Source of the DNA: Vermamoeba vermiformis | Taxonomy: Eukaryota; Tubulinea; Echinamoebida | Length of the DNA: 64,000 nt | Reading direction: 5' to 3' | NCBI GenBank assembly: GCA_045837725.1 | Contig: JBEWZL010000235.1 | Coordinates: forward strand, 124,001-188,000 | Shown: positions 24,201-37,757 of the stretch, one piece after another | How the letters are laid out: each line of letters opens with the position of its first letter | Numbering within the stretch: position 1 is the first letter of the stretch | Position numbers and translations under genes: made by a program | The notes under the pieces: generated by a model | Database searches by the model: none | Told to the model about the DNA's origin: nothing | Seen by the model: the letters and a program-made list of their open reading frames with translations, nothing else

Positions 24201-24442
24201 AGAAGTTGTTTGCTAAATCGGGCAAGGGCAAGACAAAAGTCAACAACGTCTATGTCGTGTCTAAGAAGAACGGTGCGGCTAGCTTGCCTAACCGCCGCAA
24301 GGGTTACCGTGTCAAAATCGTTGACCCGCGCATGAAGAAAGACAAGCGAGGTGAGGCTAATGCACAGCGCAAGAAGGGCTTCAAGGTCAAAGGTGCCACC
24401 AAAGAGCAAAAGAAAGCTGCCAAGAAGTACTCGCGACGATAA
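21212..24442 (+). CDS. SPB1: SPB1/FTSJ3 pre-60S rRNA 2'-O-methyltransferase
   Basis: Exons 21212-21249, 21479-21610, 21701-21865, 21919-22288 and 22343-24442 encode 934 residues. Spb1 methylates the 25S rRNA A-loop in the nucleolus. The FtsJ fold carries DLCAAPGSW for AdoMet and a KDKE-type tetrad (Lys near the start in [13 protein letters not shown], Asp in [11 protein letters not shown], Lys in FVTKVFRS, Glu in SAEIFVV). A DUF3381 region, long acidic and Lys-rich coiled segments and the Spb1-C domain ([23 protein letters not shown] to [13 protein letters not shown], here quoted only by ends) follow. The first intron has U12-type AT-AC signals and only this splice gives the conserved LDKFYHMAKE reading. 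Its neighbours also concern ribosome assembly. Confidence 0.96.
21250..21478 (+). other. U12-type AT-AC spliceosomal intron
   Basis: The 5' end ATATCCTTTTT (21250-21260) matches the minor-spliceosome donor, TTCCTTAAT (21460-21468) matches the U12 branch site exactly, and the intron ends in AC 10-11 bases beyond the branch A. No GT-AG alternative restores the conserved Spb1 reading frame across the junction. At 229 bases it is about four times longer than typical U2-type introns here. Confidence 0.88.
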
Positions 24443-24540
24443 AAAACACTCCTGTAAATTGAACAATAAAACAATCGAACGGATAAATAACGAAGTCGTG
24501 TTTGAACGCTGTTTTTTATGTACAATTTACATGAGTTGTG

Positions 24541-27301
24541 TTACCACTCGTGTATGGCCACACGCGCGATTGTAATGTAGCGCACGTAAGTCGTGACAGG
24601 TGACATGCCGTCTTCATCGGCCAGACCTCGCGCTGATTGATCGCCAATGACTTTGACGTACAAGGCTCGCAATGTCGATGCTCGATGTCCTTCAACCTGA
24701 AATAACATAATTATGTTAAAGGCTCGAAGTCGTAGGCGCTGGTCTTAATACTTACAGTCATCGAACAATGCAGCGGTGGTTTTTGCCACGGTTGTTTTGA
24801 CTGCACGTTCTTGCGCACGGAGACATTCAACTTGCAACTCGATTCACCTCGCATTTTGCCAATACTAAACAATATTAGCATCTGTTTGTCCATCAGACGG
24901 ATTACTTACCTCCAGTTGAGCAGATCTGCTCCTTCAACTTGCGCTGCTTTTCCACCTTCCGCTTTGAGCTCTTCAATTGTAACATTCTCGGGCAGCGGTA
25001 CTAAACAAAATCAGTTTAGCTTCACTATTAATACTAAGTCCGCTTACTGTCCAGGTGCACATCACGCGCTGTCATACTCGCGGCTACAGTGCACGTGATT
25101 TTGATTTTCAGTGCTAGTGTTGCTTGCTTTTCAAATGTTCTCACACGAATTTTGAACGGCAGTGTTGCTTGAGGACTGCGATACCTGGCACAACAGTGAG
25201 CATTGACATGTGCACAATACTTTAACAATAGCACCCACCTCATTAACTGGAAAAGTGTCTTGTCAGGCGGTGTGAAACATATCAGTCGTTCTTTTTGAAA
25301 CAGATTGATGTTGACACTGTTGTGAAATGTTACATCCGCGAGCTCAGCCAGTGTCCTGCTAATACTTAAGTCAGTACTCCTCCTATTCATAGCTCACGAT
25401 TGCTAGAGTCCTTACCCCTCATCATCGTGCTTGACATTTGAGTCGTTGTAACCAAACACGCAGATCGGCATGCCACTGATAAAACTGCGCATCTCCACCA
25501 CACCGTTCACGTAAAAACAGTCACGTGATTTGATCTGCACTGTCTTCGGCTCACCTGAGTTCTTCCGCGCACTCTTCTTGTGCTTCGTTCTTTTGTCTTC
25601 ATTGGAAATCGAGTCCGTGCCACTCGATGCGGCATCATTCCCCGAATTCACCATTGACGCGGAGAGTGTGTTGGTCGTGTTCACTGTGCCAGGGACTGCT
25701 GCGGCCCCTAACGGATCAGTCACGTGATTGGTGTTGTTCTCGTTCTGACCGCTCGCTTGCAATGTCATGCTGTTGCTGAAAGTGGTCTCGACTTCAGGCA
25801 CGACTGAACTGTCTTCGAGGCTGGTTGGTCCCTCTGATTGGATCACATCAATCACGTCGATAAATATCTCATTTTTCTTGTAATTTGGCAGATCTGTGTC
25901 AATCGACTTCTTTTTGTTGAAAAATGAGCCTGATTTTTTGAGCGGGGCTGGCACTGGCGTTGATGGCGTTGAGCTGACTGGCTTCCTATTTTGTGCGAGC
26001 CATAAATAGATTGCCACATTCTTCATGCGCGCACTGTCAATTGTTTCTTTCCAGACCCACTTGTCCAAGAAGTGCACGATGTAGCTGCATGACACGTGTC
26101 AATATGAGCCAATATTAGCAACAAAAGCGCTTACCAGTGCCGCGGACCATAGCTGCGAATCACAACTTGCTTCCAAATCTCACCAATGTCTGTGTAGTCA
26201 CGTCAGTTAAGTTGAATACAGCAGATCTGGGCACGAGCTTACCAGTCAGTTTTTTAAATTGTCTGCAGACCATTGCCGTGTGCGCGAGATCACTGACACT
26301 CAAGAAGGAGAGCACGACGTACAACACTTCGTTGGGCAGACGGGCAAGCAATTCTACGCCCTCAGCAGGAGGCGCAAACATCTCCGACGCTGAGCCCTTG
26401 CTGCTCGACTTGGTCTTGGTGCGTGACCCCTTAGGCGTGGAGGCAGGGCTCGAAGAGGCTCTTTTGAGGCCATTCCACCGCGGCAATTTGAGCGATGAGA
26501 ACGAGCCGCGCTGAAGAAGTGCGGGTGTGAGGAGTGTTGACACGGTATTATTGGACTTACCTTCTTGAGCACGAGGGGAGGTTGATTGTTGAGCTGCAGT
26601 TCTGAAGTACTAATAAGGCTATATTAGAACGCGTGTTATAGAGTCAAGTGAGACGAGTGCGGACTTACCCGGTCATGCAGAGGGCAGTGGGCTCTTTGAA
26701 CCAGAGCGGAGGCAGCAGTGGTCTGACGGGTCCCTGCAGCTTAATCTGATCACTGCTCGCACTCTGCGCGCTATTGTCGCCCTCGTCTTCGCTGTCATGC
26801 GCGTTGTTGTTGTTATTGGGCTGATCTCCGTTTTCATTAACGATGTGCGAGCTGTGAATTGACACTTCGGTGAGTATTGCGGTCACATGCATCTGATAAC
26901 TCCCTTATTGTCAGGCAATAATGTACTTACTTTCTCAGGTCTAGAGCTATCGGGGCTGTTATAAATAAATTCATTATTAATTTTTACAGATCAAGAAAGA
27001 ATATCAAGTCACAAAATTGAACAGTTTGTCCGCTTCCGAAAAATAAATAATTAAAAAAATGGATTCATTTATTTGATGTTAAATTGACTCTTATTGCTCG
27101 ACAGCGGGTCAATTTAAAATTTTTTTCAGATCTAAGAAGCTTCACGTGGTACTTTTATCAACTCGGTCATATTATTTATAATAGGTAAAACAACTTACGG
27201 TATAAATTAGTAACACTTGTCTCATTCAACCCAAATTCTTCCGATTCTTCACTGCCATAGATGTGGCCGTGAATGTCGTGTTCTGAAGAACTGTCCTCCA
27301 T
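24541..27301 (-). CDS. F-box protein fused to a mu homology domain
   Basis: Exons 27301-27199, 26955-26931, 26899-26669, 26609-26561, 26510-26243, 26189-26135, 26084-25416, 25358-25239, 25184-25048, 25000-24910, 24864-24756 and 24696-24541 give 670 residues. The N-terminus is acidic and Asn-rich. An F-box spans about residues 188-243 (LPNEVLYVVLSFLSVSDL, VCRQFKKL, IWKQVVIRSYGPRHW). From about residue 315 a mu homology domain follows: YKKNEIFIDVIDVI, an unusual insert of roughly 105 Ser/Asn-rich residues, RSFISGMPICVFGYND, CFTPPDKTLFQLMRYR, IPLPENVT, LLNWSIGKMRGES and a terminal YVKVI...YVRYIT. Adaptor mu subunits and muniscins bind cargo with this domain. The F-box suggests an SCF ligase aimed at membrane-traffic cargo; that role is inference. 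The first two exons are the least certain. Confidence 0.82.
26090..26101. repeat. Intronic palindrome TGACACGTGTCA
   Basis: In the 50-base intron 26134-26085 of the F-box/mu-domain gene; it ends 5 bases before the 3' exon (reading minus strand). Confidence 0.9.
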
Positions 27302-27631
27302 GCGTGGTCAATTATATATGAGACACAGTTGCCTAATTTACAACAATAAAACTGCAGTTGTGTCGCCTCTCGTTATCGCATATTTATATGAAATTTCCGC
27401 ATGTTCCGCAGAGCTGGGATTCTGTACAGTTAAACTCATCAATTCGGCCATCTAATTATTATAATTAGATATCTTGAAACATCGAAAATGTAACCCTAAG
27501 AAAAGAAAAACAGTTTGGATCGATGGTAAATCCGATGCGTCCTCAAAAGTTGTTTGGCAAGTCTGATATGTCGATCTCTTTGCCATCATCGCTTCGCGCG
27601 TGGTGTTACATCTTAACGAAGAGTTAAACCG

Positions 27632-27665
27632 CCGTTATTGTCCTTCGCTGCTTTACTAGCCGTTA
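27632..27665 (-). promoter_or_regulatory. Two Myb-like AACGG sites upstream of NDC80
   Basis: CCGTTA at 27632-27637 and 27660-27665 read TAACGG on the minus strand, the core bound by c-Myb-family R2R3/R1R2R3 factors and present in mitotic (MSA-type) promoters. They sit 90-120 bases before the NDC80 ATG. Short motifs; binding is inferred. Confidence 0.4.
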
Positions 27666-27674
27666 CGCAAAAAA

Positions 27675-27683
27675 TTTCCCGCC
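27675..27683 (+). promoter_or_regulatory. E2F-type site upstream of NDC80
   Basis: TTTCCCGCC matches the E2F/DP consensus TTTSSCGC exactly and lies about 70 bases before the NDC80 start codon, where a cell-cycle promoter element is expected. Confidence 0.5.
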
Positions 27684-27753
27684 AGAAAAATTCAAATTTA
27701 GGTAACGAACAGTTCCGTTTATTTTTTGTTATTTATTATTACAACACACCACA

Positions 27754-29767
27754 ATGGCGACTGCTTCGCGCAATCCTTTGGCTGTTATGTCAGCCTCACA
27801 AATGAATGGTCGTCAATCCACTTCAGGCGCGGCACGCCGGATGTCGACCAAGCCCCCACCTCCACAAGCTGATCGACGCTTAACATTTGCTGCAAAGCCC
27901 AAAGAACAAAATAGAAATTCAATTGGACGCAGACAAACAATGGTCGCAAAGCCAAACACTGGCGCAGCTGTAGCTAATCGTCCTTCGATCGGCATGCGGT
28001 GAGTAATTTGTCTCGATAATTATGAGGACAGTATATTCATATATTATAAATTATTAGTCGTCAATCTACGGTATTTGGAGAGGTTGGCGGCAAGCCCGAT
28101 CCGAGAAACATCAAAGATAAAGCCACCATCCACCGCTACATTCAAGAATTGATTCGATACCTTACAACTAATGGCTTCGATCAATCTATTTCACCTAAAG
28201 TGCTCACAGCTCCATCGTCCAAGGATTTCTTCTACATCTTCAAGTTCTTGGTGAACCAGATCGATAATCATTTCGATTACAGCGCTAAGCCCGACGAAGA
28301 TGTGTGCATGATTTTCAAGTTGCTCAGGTATGTTTATTACGTCAATCGATTCCCTAGAATAGATTCGCTTACCGGCTCGTCTTTCAGATACCCCTTCGGC
28401 ATGTCCAAGAGATCACTGCTCTCTGTTGGTACTCCACACACTTGGCCCGCATTGCTCTCAGCTCTTGCTTGGTTCGTCGAGTTATTGAACGTAAGTCGTT
28501 TCTAGCGAAATGTTTTGTTCGTTCGGATCTAACTCTATTCTGCTAGTACAACCAAGTCGTATTGACCCTCGAAGAAGAAGAGCCCGATGACAAGTTGTTC
28601 TTCCGCTTCTGCTACCGCGCATACGAGCTGTTCTTGGCTGGTGCTAACGAGTTCCCTGTGCTCGAAGAAGAACTTGCCTCGAACTTCGCTGACAAGAACA
28701 AACAGTTGGCTGAAGAGACTGACATGTTGAAGAAACGCCATCAGGACAACTTGAACGAGATCGAGCGTCTCAAGACTGGTCCTCATCGCTTGAAGACTGT
28801 GCTCGAGAAGAAGATTATGTTCGAGCGCGACATTGAGAAGTTCAAGTCTCTGATTGGTCAGCTCGAAGTGCGTCAAGGCAGCTTGGACAAGAAGTTGCTC
28901 GACATCACCAAGGCCGTGAGCACTGCTGAACAAGAACTCGAAGCTGCTCAGCGTGAAAAAGTTCAACTCGAGCAAGCCCTGGCCCAACAGGAGCTGAACA
29001 AAGTTGATGCTGAAAAGATCAACAAGGAACGCTCACAGCTCGAGGAAGGTCTCAGAATGGTCCACGCTCAACAAGAAGAGCTCAAGAAGGCCATCTGGAG
29101 TAAGGAACTCGAGCTCTCTCGCGTCTACGAAGATGCCTCAACTAGCGTCAAGGAGTACAACAGCCGCGCCACTGACATTGGCCTCATTCCCTCCACTTCA
29201 AAACGCGCTCACGGCATCTCTTACGAGATCAAGTTTGAGCCTCACGATGGCGAACACATGCTCTCCAAGGACGTCAAGCGCGACATCAAGCCTCACTTCG
29301 AGTCGCTCTTGTCTACTTTGCGTGCCAAGCTTGAGACCCGTCAGTTCCAAGAGATGGATCTCCAAGACAAATTGACTACCTTGCAAGAGACCTATCAAGA
29401 CAAGTGCAACTCGAACAAGAGGCTTCAAACCGAGTTGAAGAATACAGAGTTGCTCTACAGCGGTCAACGCGAGAGTTTGGAGAGCCAGTCCCGCTTGAAG
29501 GAGTCTCAGATCAGCTCGCTCAAGGACGAGACACGCACCGTCAAGCAACAGGCGCAACACGAACTCGTTCAGAGCACAGCCCTGCTGGACACTACGCAAA
29601 AACAACTTGAAATCACTCGCCAACAAGTCCACCAAGAGCGCGAAGATATCAAGACGAACATTACAATGATGGTTGAAATGCTCGCCAATCACAAGCAACA
29701 CGTTGAAGATCGTCTCAAGGAGTTGCAACAGTTCTACACCGAGCAGTACAATGCTTTGCAAATGTAA
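27754..29767 (+). CDS. NDC80: Kinetochore protein NDC80/HEC1
   Basis: Exons 27754-27998, 28058-28327, 28388-28490 and 28547-29767 encode 612 residues. The basic, Ser/Pro-rich N-terminal tail (about residues 1-85) would bind microtubules under Aurora control. The calponin-homology-like head shows FFYIFKFLVNQID, IFKLLRYPFGMSKRSLLSVG and PHTWPALLSALAWFVELL, the signature of NDC80. The rest is long coiled coil rich in Glu, Lys and Gln. With NUF2, SPC24 and SPC25 it forms the main microtubule coupler of kinetochores. Length agrees with human HEC1 (642). The promoter has E2F- and Myb-type motifs. The large last exon is intron-free for 1.2 kb, unlike most genes here. Confidence 0.96.
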
Positions 29768-29955
29768 CATAATACCTGATTGTAATGCGATGTTTTTGTA
29801 TAGAGAGGCCATTCTGGAGCTGTAAGGGCAACGGAATAAGGTCATTATTGTATAATAAATTAAATTATTTGATTTCTATGGAACCACATACCGCTATATT
29901 TAACTAAACTTTACTTTCGAATACATTTAAGTCGTCGAGTTCAAAAAGGAATATA

Positions 29956-32880
<2,925 letters not shown>

Positions 32881-32967
32881 TTATTTATGCAATATAAACG
32901 ATCTAGCAGTGCATTCGTTCGTGTTAAGAGGCAACTGAAAAGAACAAAATTCAAATCGCCACTGCTC

Positions 32968-32982
32968 TTTTGCGCGCGAAAA
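32968..32982. promoter_or_regulatory. Palindromic E2F-type site upstream of MCM6
   Basis: TTTTGCGCGCGAAAA is a symmetric match to the E2F/DP element (TTTCGCGC on the minus strand). It lies 88 bases upstream of the MCM6 start and 57 bases upstream of the divergent F-box/LRR start. MCM genes are classical E2F targets in animals and plants. Confidence 0.6.
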
Positions 32983-33038
32983 CGCGGGCAAACCTTTTTT
33001 GCCTTTCTGAAGCTTTCAAAGGTCATTAGTTAGCCAAG

Positions 33039-36000
33039 ATGAGTAACAATACTAAAAAAAGGAAGCGTGAAGAGCCTTTGAAGGTCCAACAAGTCATTAA
33101 AAAGGCGAAGTCTTTCGGATTTCAAACCCATTCACCGGCTGCTCCGTAAGTACTCGTTTCCCAGCATTATATTTACCTGATGTTAGCTAAATGAATTGAA
33201 GAAAGAAATCAGTTCGGCCTGCTGAAGATCCTTACATGGAGATGGTAATTTATTTAATTTCTCGATTTGCATTGACTTTTCTTTTAATTCAGAGCGGTGT
33301 ATTCATGCCCACTGAACTGATTGTTGAAATATTCAAAATTGTAGCGAAGAATGCCATCTCAGATTTGCTCAAAATGGTGTTAGTATCGAGATCTTGGTTT
33401 GGTTTTGTCAAGTTGACCATTCCTCGACTCAACTCCGTCAGTTTTCATAACTTCAAGCATTTCTATGATGAAAGGTACGACATTATGGCAATTTGATATC
33501 ACTAATACGTATCAGACTATTACGCTCGTTGCGGCAAATTGAGTACTTAGATCTGCGCGACTGTCCAGTGAGCAACACTGCTCTATGTGCTTTGAATATG
33601 AACTACTTGACACACTTGAATATGCACGGCGTAGCTCAAGCAGCGCTGTATTTAGCGCAGTCGATCGTGAACCGAGAAGTGGTAGCCTTGGAGTAAGTTC
33701 ATAATGACGTCATGATGTCATTGCCGCTAATCGCGCACAGAGCACTCGATGTGTCGTACAGTCCCAGCACCAAGGAGGCCCACATCAGACTGCTCACTGA
33801 AAACTCGAAATTGCAAGGCCTGACACGGCTCTCTATCGCCCCTTGTGCCGAGGCTTGTTCACTGCGCTATTTAACTCGCCTGCGCTCACTAGAGATTGGT
33901 CCAGCACGCTACATTAGTGCCCATGACCTCGCACCTTCATTGACACAGCTCACGATTAGCACGCGCAACATACTAGTGTTGACTCATTTGACGTTGCTGC
34001 AGTCCCTCACACTGCACGCTAACACACGTAAGTCATTTAAACAACAATTTATTTACAAAGAATCACGTGCTCATCTTACTGATCACGTGACTCGTGCTTG
34101 AGTTTCCATCGCGCCAAAGTCGCACGATGAATGCCGAATGTTCGTTCAATGTCGCATGTACGAGCTTCAGGGTGTTCAAGTTCATAGCGCTGTATGGTCG
34201 CAAACTAATGCAATGTTAGTATTACTAAATATGGTAATCAATCATGAGACATACTAGAGCAGCAGTCATCTTGGTATATTGATTCTTAGATGACACGCGC
34301 GGTATCCGTCGCATCTTGTGGTCACCTTCAGCGACTCGACGCTTTTTGAGTTGCGTCATAGTATTCATTATGCGACCAGTGCGCATCTTGGAGCAGAAGT
34401 TAACGGTGAACTTGTGTGCGTAATCTGACAGTAATGAGTCAGTGCTGTTTAAGGTTAGCTTCATGAAGGTGACATACCTGGATACCGCTGCTGATACACG
34501 TCAATCAGCTCTTTATAACTATACTCGTCGGACATGAGGTCATTATAAAACTCGCGACCTATTGTCTCGCGAAACTCAGCCCGCGACAATTTCTTGGTGA
34601 TGACGCCATCGCTGTCAATGGATGAGTCCAACTCTGACTCTTCGTCCATACTGGCTGTATCTCTGTTGTAATGATAAGAACTAGCTCAACGTGATCAAAC
34701 ATGCATACACATACATTTGACTTATCATGCTCTGGTCGGAGGTGGATGGAGTGATTTCATCCGTATTGAGCTGCCAATCAGGCCAAACAGACTAATAGAG
34801 ACACGCTTTAATATGGCCCTTAACTTTATTTATATGCGTAACTGCTTACGAATTCAACGAAGTAGTCGAGTGACTCGTTTGACATGCAAAACACTTGATT
34901 TTCCATATTTAGCAGCGTTGTTCATCAGAAGTGATGTTCACTGCACGTTCGTTGCTTCTCAAATGACGCAACAGGTGTTTGTTTTTAACTATTCTCGGCC
35001 GACCAAAAAGCTGTTCATTTCGTTCGTTTGAAATTCCAACAAAGACAAAAATCAGCGCGCACAAAATGAACAGAACAAGATAAATCTGACCAATCAGCGC
35101 ACTGCACGATTAGTTCTGACCAATCACAACACAAACACACTTTTTCGACCGAGCAACGCTAATACATTGCACTACAGAAGAAGCCGTGGATCTGACCTGC
35201 TTCCCTCGCCTTAGAGCAGTAACGCTAAGCGGTGAGGCACGTATTATGCCCAATTGGCCAGTCCACATCAAACAACTGCATTTGATTGAAGGCAACAAAA
35301 TGTAACAAACTGACTTAGGTCCCATGTTCAATTTTATTAATTTTATTATTAAGCTCGGATAAGACTCTTAAGTCCATTCTTGAGACCTGCGCAGACTTAC
35401 AATCGTTAAGTGTAAGACTTAGCGATACTGGTAACCCGTCATATTCCATTGTCAGTACGAAGTTGACAGAGCTTCACATCCATGAGCCAAGCAACGCACT
35501 TATGAACAAGGCGAGTCTTTGTTTTTGAATCATGAATTGTTCAATCAATGTGCTAATCAAACGAACAGATCTTTCTTTGTTGCACAGCGCTGCGTGTATT
35601 AAATTGTGCACATTGGTCCGGACAGCTCGATGCAAGACCGTGGCGTCGATCCCTCACCGCACTGCATCTCTGTCACGTGGGCAATAGAACTGCGCGCAGT
35701 CTGCTGTCACATTGCAACACAACATTGCAATCGATGGAGCTCAGTCACGTGACATTCACCGAGTCCGTGCATGTAGATCTTTATAAGTTTGACAGAAGTT
35801 TAACACGCGTCAAGTGTCAACACTCAACAGTACCACGTGTCTTTGATTGGCTGAAGAGATGCACGGCACTAGAACAGCTCGAGCTGACTGCTGTCAAACA
35901 CGTGACTGCAACGAATGACACGTGTCCAAAGCTGTCCTGGCCCCGCATGACCAGTCTCATCGCACAAAAGCTTTCAATCGGTGTGCGCGCACTCATTGCC

Positions 36001-36276
36001 GACACTCCACTGCTGCGTCACTTGGTGCTGCGTGACTGCAAGCTGTTGGATGACACGCACCTTGACGCCATGGCCGCGCAAGCTTGGATTGGACGCGTGT
36101 CACATCTGGTGCTGAGTCCCACGCTGTTCACTGAATCAGCTGTCAGCACACTGCTCACCAAAGCGCAAAGACTGCTGCAGTTTGAGTGCACACGCGCAGT
36201 GTTCAGCGACGAGTTCTGGGCCCTCGTTGCTCGTCGCACTCACCTCCGCATTACATTCATTGATCACCCGTGTTAG
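33039..36276 (+). CDS. F-box/leucine-rich-repeat protein
   Basis: Exons 33039-33145, 33202-33244, 33293-33474, 33516-33692, 33741-34027, 35178-35301, 35354-35510 and 35569-36276 encode 594 residues with consistent phases. A basic leader (KKRKREE) precedes an F-box (MPTELIVEIFKIVAKNAISDLLKMVLVSRSWF, quoted in part). Leucine-rich repeats fill the rest: LRQIEYLDLRDCPVSNTAL, YLTHLNMHG, LTRLSIAPCAE, LLQSLTLHANT, LRSLTALHLCHVGNRTARSLL-like and LLRHLVLRDCKLLDDTHL. It should be a substrate receptor of an SCF ubiquitin ligase; substrate unknown. Intron five is 1150 bases and contains a complete gene on the opposite strand. Intron seven appears to be GC-AG. The last exon holds one imperfect TGACACGTGTCC as coding sequence. 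Confidence 0.85.
34076..34906 (-). CDS. Nested antisense gene: small protein with C-terminal helix-turn-helix
   Basis: Exons 34906-34850, 34791-34715, 34662-34486, 34444-34255 and 34204-34076 give 209 residues, wholly inside intron five of the F-box/LRR gene. The N-terminal half is acidic and Ser/Asp-rich (STSDQSMISQIDTASMDEESELDSS, part). A basic segment (LKKRRVAEGDHKMRRIPRVSS) follows. The end reads TCDIERTFGIHRATLARWKLK, which looks like a homeodomain-like or Psq/resolvase-type helix-turn-helix. It may be a small DNA-binding regulator. I do not recognise the family. Four introns in phase over such a short gene support it being real. The third intron is 41 bases if GTATCC is the donor; a later donor would give only 33 bases and a premature stop. 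Confidence 0.68.
35511..35568 (+). other. Probable GC-AG intron
   Basis: The donor reads AAG|GCGAGT and the acceptor ACAG, with CTAAT before it. Joining at these points keeps phase 0 and the LRR reading; no GT donor nearby does. GC-AG introns are a known minor class of U2-type introns. Confidence 0.7.
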
Positions 36277-36368
36277 TACGCTTGCCTTATTTGGAATAAA
36301 ATCACGTGCTTGAAAAACTCACCAAAATTTACACGAGTCGCTGGTAATTTACTAACCACATTACGAGA

Positions 36369-37465
36369 ATGCAAGCCACGCACGAGAAATTGCCGAATGG
36401 TATTCGTATTGCAGGGTGGACTATCACCTTGGAGAAGAAACCGATCTTGAACAGCGCAGAGTTTGACCAGTATGAAAATTAAAAATAATTAATAATAATT
36501 ACGATCATGTAACTAACAGCACTAATAATTAGATGGTCTGAAAAATTAGGCATTCCGAAGTTGCCCGACATGTTGTTCGGCAATAACAAATTTGAGCTGA
36601 AGCACGACGCTACCGGATTTGTTTATTCATTTAATGCCTATGATGCGCTGCAACAAATCGCAGATAAAGCAGATATTAACGTTTCATATGGCGATGAGTG
36701 GCTAAAGAAGTAAGACCCGATCTCAAACCAGCGTCGCTCAGCACGCGTAATAATACTAATATCAATGCTAGGAACTCAGAAGTGATGGAAGCACTCAAAG
36801 CAAAACAAGTGCAGCACTTTGATTGGACGTACACGACCAGATACAGCGGCACTATTGACACCCAACACTTGCTCGTGCCTGTCGATGTATGTGCAGCAAT
36901 TATATTAGATGTGTATTTAATTGTAGAATTGTAGCAAGAGAAATTTGGTGTGCCACATCCAACGCAAGACAAACTCGACTTGGCACGATTAAGGAGACAA
37001 GATCCAATCATTTTACTCGAAGAGCAAGTGCTATATGAAGACGAGCTAGCAGATAATGGATCATCGAAGGTGGAAGTCAAGATCGTACGTTATATTAACT
37101 ACTTGCCTGGATTCGAGCTCCAAAAAATTAACGTTTCACTAGCGCGTGATGCCAACCTTCTGGTTCGTATTAATGCGCTTCTATCTGCGCGTTGATCACG
37201 TAGTGTTTCGTATTCATGACGTACGCCTCTTCTTTGACTACAACAAGCCTGATTCGATCTTGCGCGAACAACAGTGGCGTGAAGTGCCCTATAAGAGCTT
37301 GGCAACGGTAAGTAACATAGCAACAATATGAATACATCTAATGATAACATTTAGCTGCTGGCCTCTGAGCCCAAGTCATTGTTGGACGGCAATATTGTCG
37401 CATCTATGATGCCGCTTGGCAAACAGCTCACTGAACGTATTCCTCTTGTGCCCAAGCAATCTTAA
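36369..37465 (+). CDS. TIPRL: TIP41-like protein (PP2A-family regulator)
   Basis: Exons 36369-36469, 36533-36709, 36772-36886, 36935-37084, 37143-37307 and 37355-37465 give 272 residues, as in human TIPRL. Family marks are IAGWTITLEKKPIL, LGIPKLPDMLFGNN, FDWTYTTRYSGT, LLEEQVLYEDELADNG and RVMPTFWFVLMRFYLRVDHV with LFFDY. TIPRL/TIP41 binds catalytic subunits of PP2A-type phosphatases with alpha4/TAP42 and controls TOR signalling in cytosol. The PP2A scaffold subunit gene lies 12 kb away but there is no operon-like link. Every intron is short and phases agree. Alternative names are unlikely. Confidence 0.95.
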
Positions 37466-37757
37466 TGATATTATATACTGTATAGAGAATGACTAGGTGC
37501 TCAACCTGACTTGTAAATAAAATTTCGAATGGTTTGTAGCGGATGAGAATTCGCGGCTTGGTCAAACTGTTTCTTCTTCCACGTAGCAGCAACAGTAACT
37601 ATTCTTATTCATATAAACAAACCAGGAATTTCATAGCGGGAACGGCAATAGCTCCAGCGCGAAAGGTCTTTAGGGAAATATCGGCCACGTGCTGCGTGCG
37701 TTAAAAGGGGTGGCAAAAATAGTTTACTATTAATAACCTTTGAACTAAGCGACCACA

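Larger units (their letters stand above)
27302..27753. promoter_or_regulatory. Divergent promoter of the F-box/mu gene and NDC80
   Basis: 452 bases between two start codons. Towards NDC80 lie TTTCCCGCC and two AACGG-core sites (annotated separately). Towards the F-box gene the minus strand holds a short open frame beginning MAELMSLTV at 27452, which closes without a plausible donor and is probably 5' leader. A TAACCCTAA octamer-like run near 27490 is a single copy and not a telomere array. Confidence 0.5.

Noticed and set aside
27341-27452. MAELMSLTV... as first exon of the F-box/mu gene
   Set aside because: The frame stops after 37 codons and no donor joins it in phase to the next exon.
27483-27500. 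Telomere-like TAACCCTAA
   Set aside because: Only about one and a half units; no array or subtelomeric context.
34445-34485. Donor GTATGT at 34477 in the nested gene
   Set aside because: It leaves a 33-base intron and leads to an early stop; the GTATCC donor gives 41 bases and an open frame.
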